Shown here piece after piece: positions 59,426 to 60,135 of a stretch of 60,135 bases of DNA. A program made the position numbers and the translations under genes. The notes beneath the pieces are model-generated. The model made no database searches, had not been told where the DNA came from, and was given only the letters and a program-made list of their open reading frames with translations. Position 1 is the stretch's first letter. Each line of letters opens with the position of its first letter. The stretch comes from Pseudomonas kitaguniensis (GTDB lineage: Bacteria > Pseudomonadota > Gammaproteobacteria > Pseudomonadales > Pseudomonadaceae). The DNA lies in contig NZ_VUAZ01000009.1 of NCBI RefSeq assembly GCF_009296165.1, forward strand, positions 1-60,135, read 5' to 3'.

Positions 59426-59614
59426 ATGCTGATTCTGACTCGTCGTTGCGCAGAAAGCCTGATTATCGGTGATGGCGAAATCACCGTGACCGTGCTCGGC
59501 GTCAAAGGCAATCAAGTACGTATCGGGGTTAACGCTCCGAAAGAGGTAGCGGTACACCGCGAAGAAATTTACCTGCGGATCAAGAAAGAGAAGGACGAAG
59601 AACCAAGCCTTTAA
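59426..59614 (+). CDS. rsmA: Carbon storage regulator RsmA/CsrA
   Basis: A 62-residue RNA-binding homodimer that blocks translation by binding GGA motifs in leaders and is counteracted by RsmY/RsmZ small RNAs. The sequence [18 protein letters not shown], then [20 protein letters not shown], is that of Pseudomonas RsmA, with the key Arg44 in [12 protein letters not shown] 59426 follows GAGGAGAAAGGT. The lysC-rsmA-tRNA order is conserved in Pseudomonas. It controls secondary metabolism, secretion systems (including type VI) and motility in the genus. Confidence 0.97.
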   Translation: MLILTRRCAESLIIGDGEITVTVLGVKGNQVRIGVNAPKEVAVHREEIYLRIKKEKDEEPSL

Positions 59615-59676
59615 TTTTTATCGTTTTTTATGTTTGCAAACGGGGATGAACGTGGTTAATATACGCCCCGTGTTGC

Positions 59677-59767
59677 GGAGAGCTGGCCGAGTGGCCGAAG
59701 GCGCTCCCCTGCTAAGGGAGTACACCTCAAAAGGGTGTCGGGGGTTCGAATCCCCCGTTCTCCGCCA
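59677..59767 (+). tRNA. tRNA-Ser (anticodon GCT)
   Basis: A 91-base tRNA with a long variable arm. Acceptor stem GGAGAGC pairs with GTTCTCC before GCCA, the anticodon loop is CTGCTAA, and the T loop is GGTTCGAATCC. The CCA end is encoded. Confidence 0.97.
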
Positions 59768-59875
59768 TTATTTGCTTAGTACGTTGCAATCTGGTTTTTT
59801 CGGTAAGTTGTTGAAATTGCTCGAAAAAATAGCTTTACATAGAGATTGAACGGCCTATAATGCGCGGCAACAAAT

Positions 59876-59952
59876 GCACTCGTAGCTCAGCTGGATAGAG
59901 TACTCGGCTACGAACCGAGCGGTCACAGGTTCGAATCCTGTCGAGTGCACCA
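59876..59952 (+). tRNA. tRNA-Arg (anticodon ACG), copy 1
   Basis: A 77-base tRNA. Acceptor stem GCACTCG pairs with CGAGTGC before ACCA, D arm TAGCTCAGCTGGATAGA, anticodon ACG in CTACGAA, T loop GGTTCGAATCC. Encoded CCA. Confidence 0.97.
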
Positions 59953-60024
59953 TTTAAGAGTCATGTGCAGCAATGCAGGTGGTTCGGCTTCAGCCAGTTG
60001 TGATCTGGTCTAAAAACACAACCT

Positions 60025-60101
60025 GCACTCGTAGCTCAGCTGGATAGAGTACTCGGCTACGAACCGAGCGGTCACAGGTTCGAATCCTGTCGAGTGCACC
60101 A
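60025..60101 (+). tRNA. tRNA-Arg (anticodon ACG), copy 2
   Basis: Identical in all 77 bases to the copy at 59876, 72 bases downstream, and followed by a terminator. Probably one transcript with the preceding tRNAs. Confidence 0.97.
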
Positions 60102-60108
60102 TACAAAC

Positions 60109-60135
60109 AAAAAGCCCGCCTAGTGCGGGCTTTTT
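60109..60135 (+). terminator. Terminator of the tRNA operon
   Basis: AAAAAGCCCGC and GCGGGCTTTTT form a perfect stem with a five-base loop; the T-run reaches the window end. Confidence 0.9.

Noticed and set aside
59876..60101. The tandem tRNA-Arg copies as a repeat array or integration site
   Set aside because: Only two identical tRNA genes with an unrelated spacer; no integrase or direct-repeat att site is visible within the window.

Overview
The window is typical Pseudomonas chromosome, most likely from the P. fluorescens group. The right half keeps the gene order acsA, aotJQMOP, argR, aruCFGDB, small ORF, aruE, then ltaE, alaS, lysC, rsmA and tRNA genes, which is the P. aeruginosa PA0887-PA0905 order. 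Most genes are GC-rich, and many gaps hold ~90-bp inverted repeats (TGTGGGAG...CTCCCACA) of the kind common in fluorescent pseudomonads. No CRISPR array, insertion sequence or complete prophage was seen.

Left part (1-22.3 kb), general metabolism and signalling: a Pit phosphate transporter, a ZntB/CorA metal transporter, a decayed chemoreceptor fragment, a GAF-histidine kinase, a PepSY protein, GlpQ, a GATase-like/ABM gene pair divergent from a LysR regulator, a DUF1003 protein, a MASE2-GGDEF diguanylate cyclase, and a TetR regulator divergent from a metallo-hydrolase with shared operator repeats. These are followed by a small P-loop protein, an XRE regulator with an SOS-type box, a hypothetical protein and an MFS exporter. 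The section ends with a cluster of an ArgH-type lyase and an amino-acid ABC transporter, divergent from a LysR regulator.

Accessory part (22.4-29.6 kb): an orphan Hcp gene is translationally coupled to a DUF4225-type candidate toxin. Behind it lie three tandem ~606-bp units, each holding the 3' end of the toxin gene, a 99-codon three-helix membrane protein (candidate immunity protein) and the 3' tip of the neighbouring HAD phosphatase gene. The toxin gene copy attached to Hcp carries a one-base deletion just inside the first unit; the two downstream tails keep the open frame. Next come an HNH nuclease, a BRO-N protein and an AT-rich, evidently foreign gene for a large AvcD-type anti-phage deoxycytidylate deaminase, preceded by nested inverted repeats. 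nrdB follows, without nrdA beside it.

Right part (31.4-60.1 kb), arginine uptake and catabolism: acsA, then the AotJQMOP transporter with its regulator ArgR, and the arginine succinyltransferase pathway AruCFGDBE, which converts arginine to glutamate plus succinate. ArgR-type half-sites (TGTCGC-N8-AA) lie upstream of aotJ and aruC. A giant DUF6543-LRR toxin-like gene, split by a one-base deletion in an A-run, sits between argR and aruC. RibH2-type lumazine synthase follows an FMN riboswitch. ltaE, alaS (with a perfect palindrome over its putative promoter), lysC (with a probable internal start for a beta subunit), rsmA, tRNA-Ser and two identical tRNA-Arg genes close the window.

Three genes (DUF4225 toxin, aotO, DUF6543-LRR) each look disrupted by a single missing base; whether these are real mutations or residual assembly errors cannot be decided from the sequence alone.
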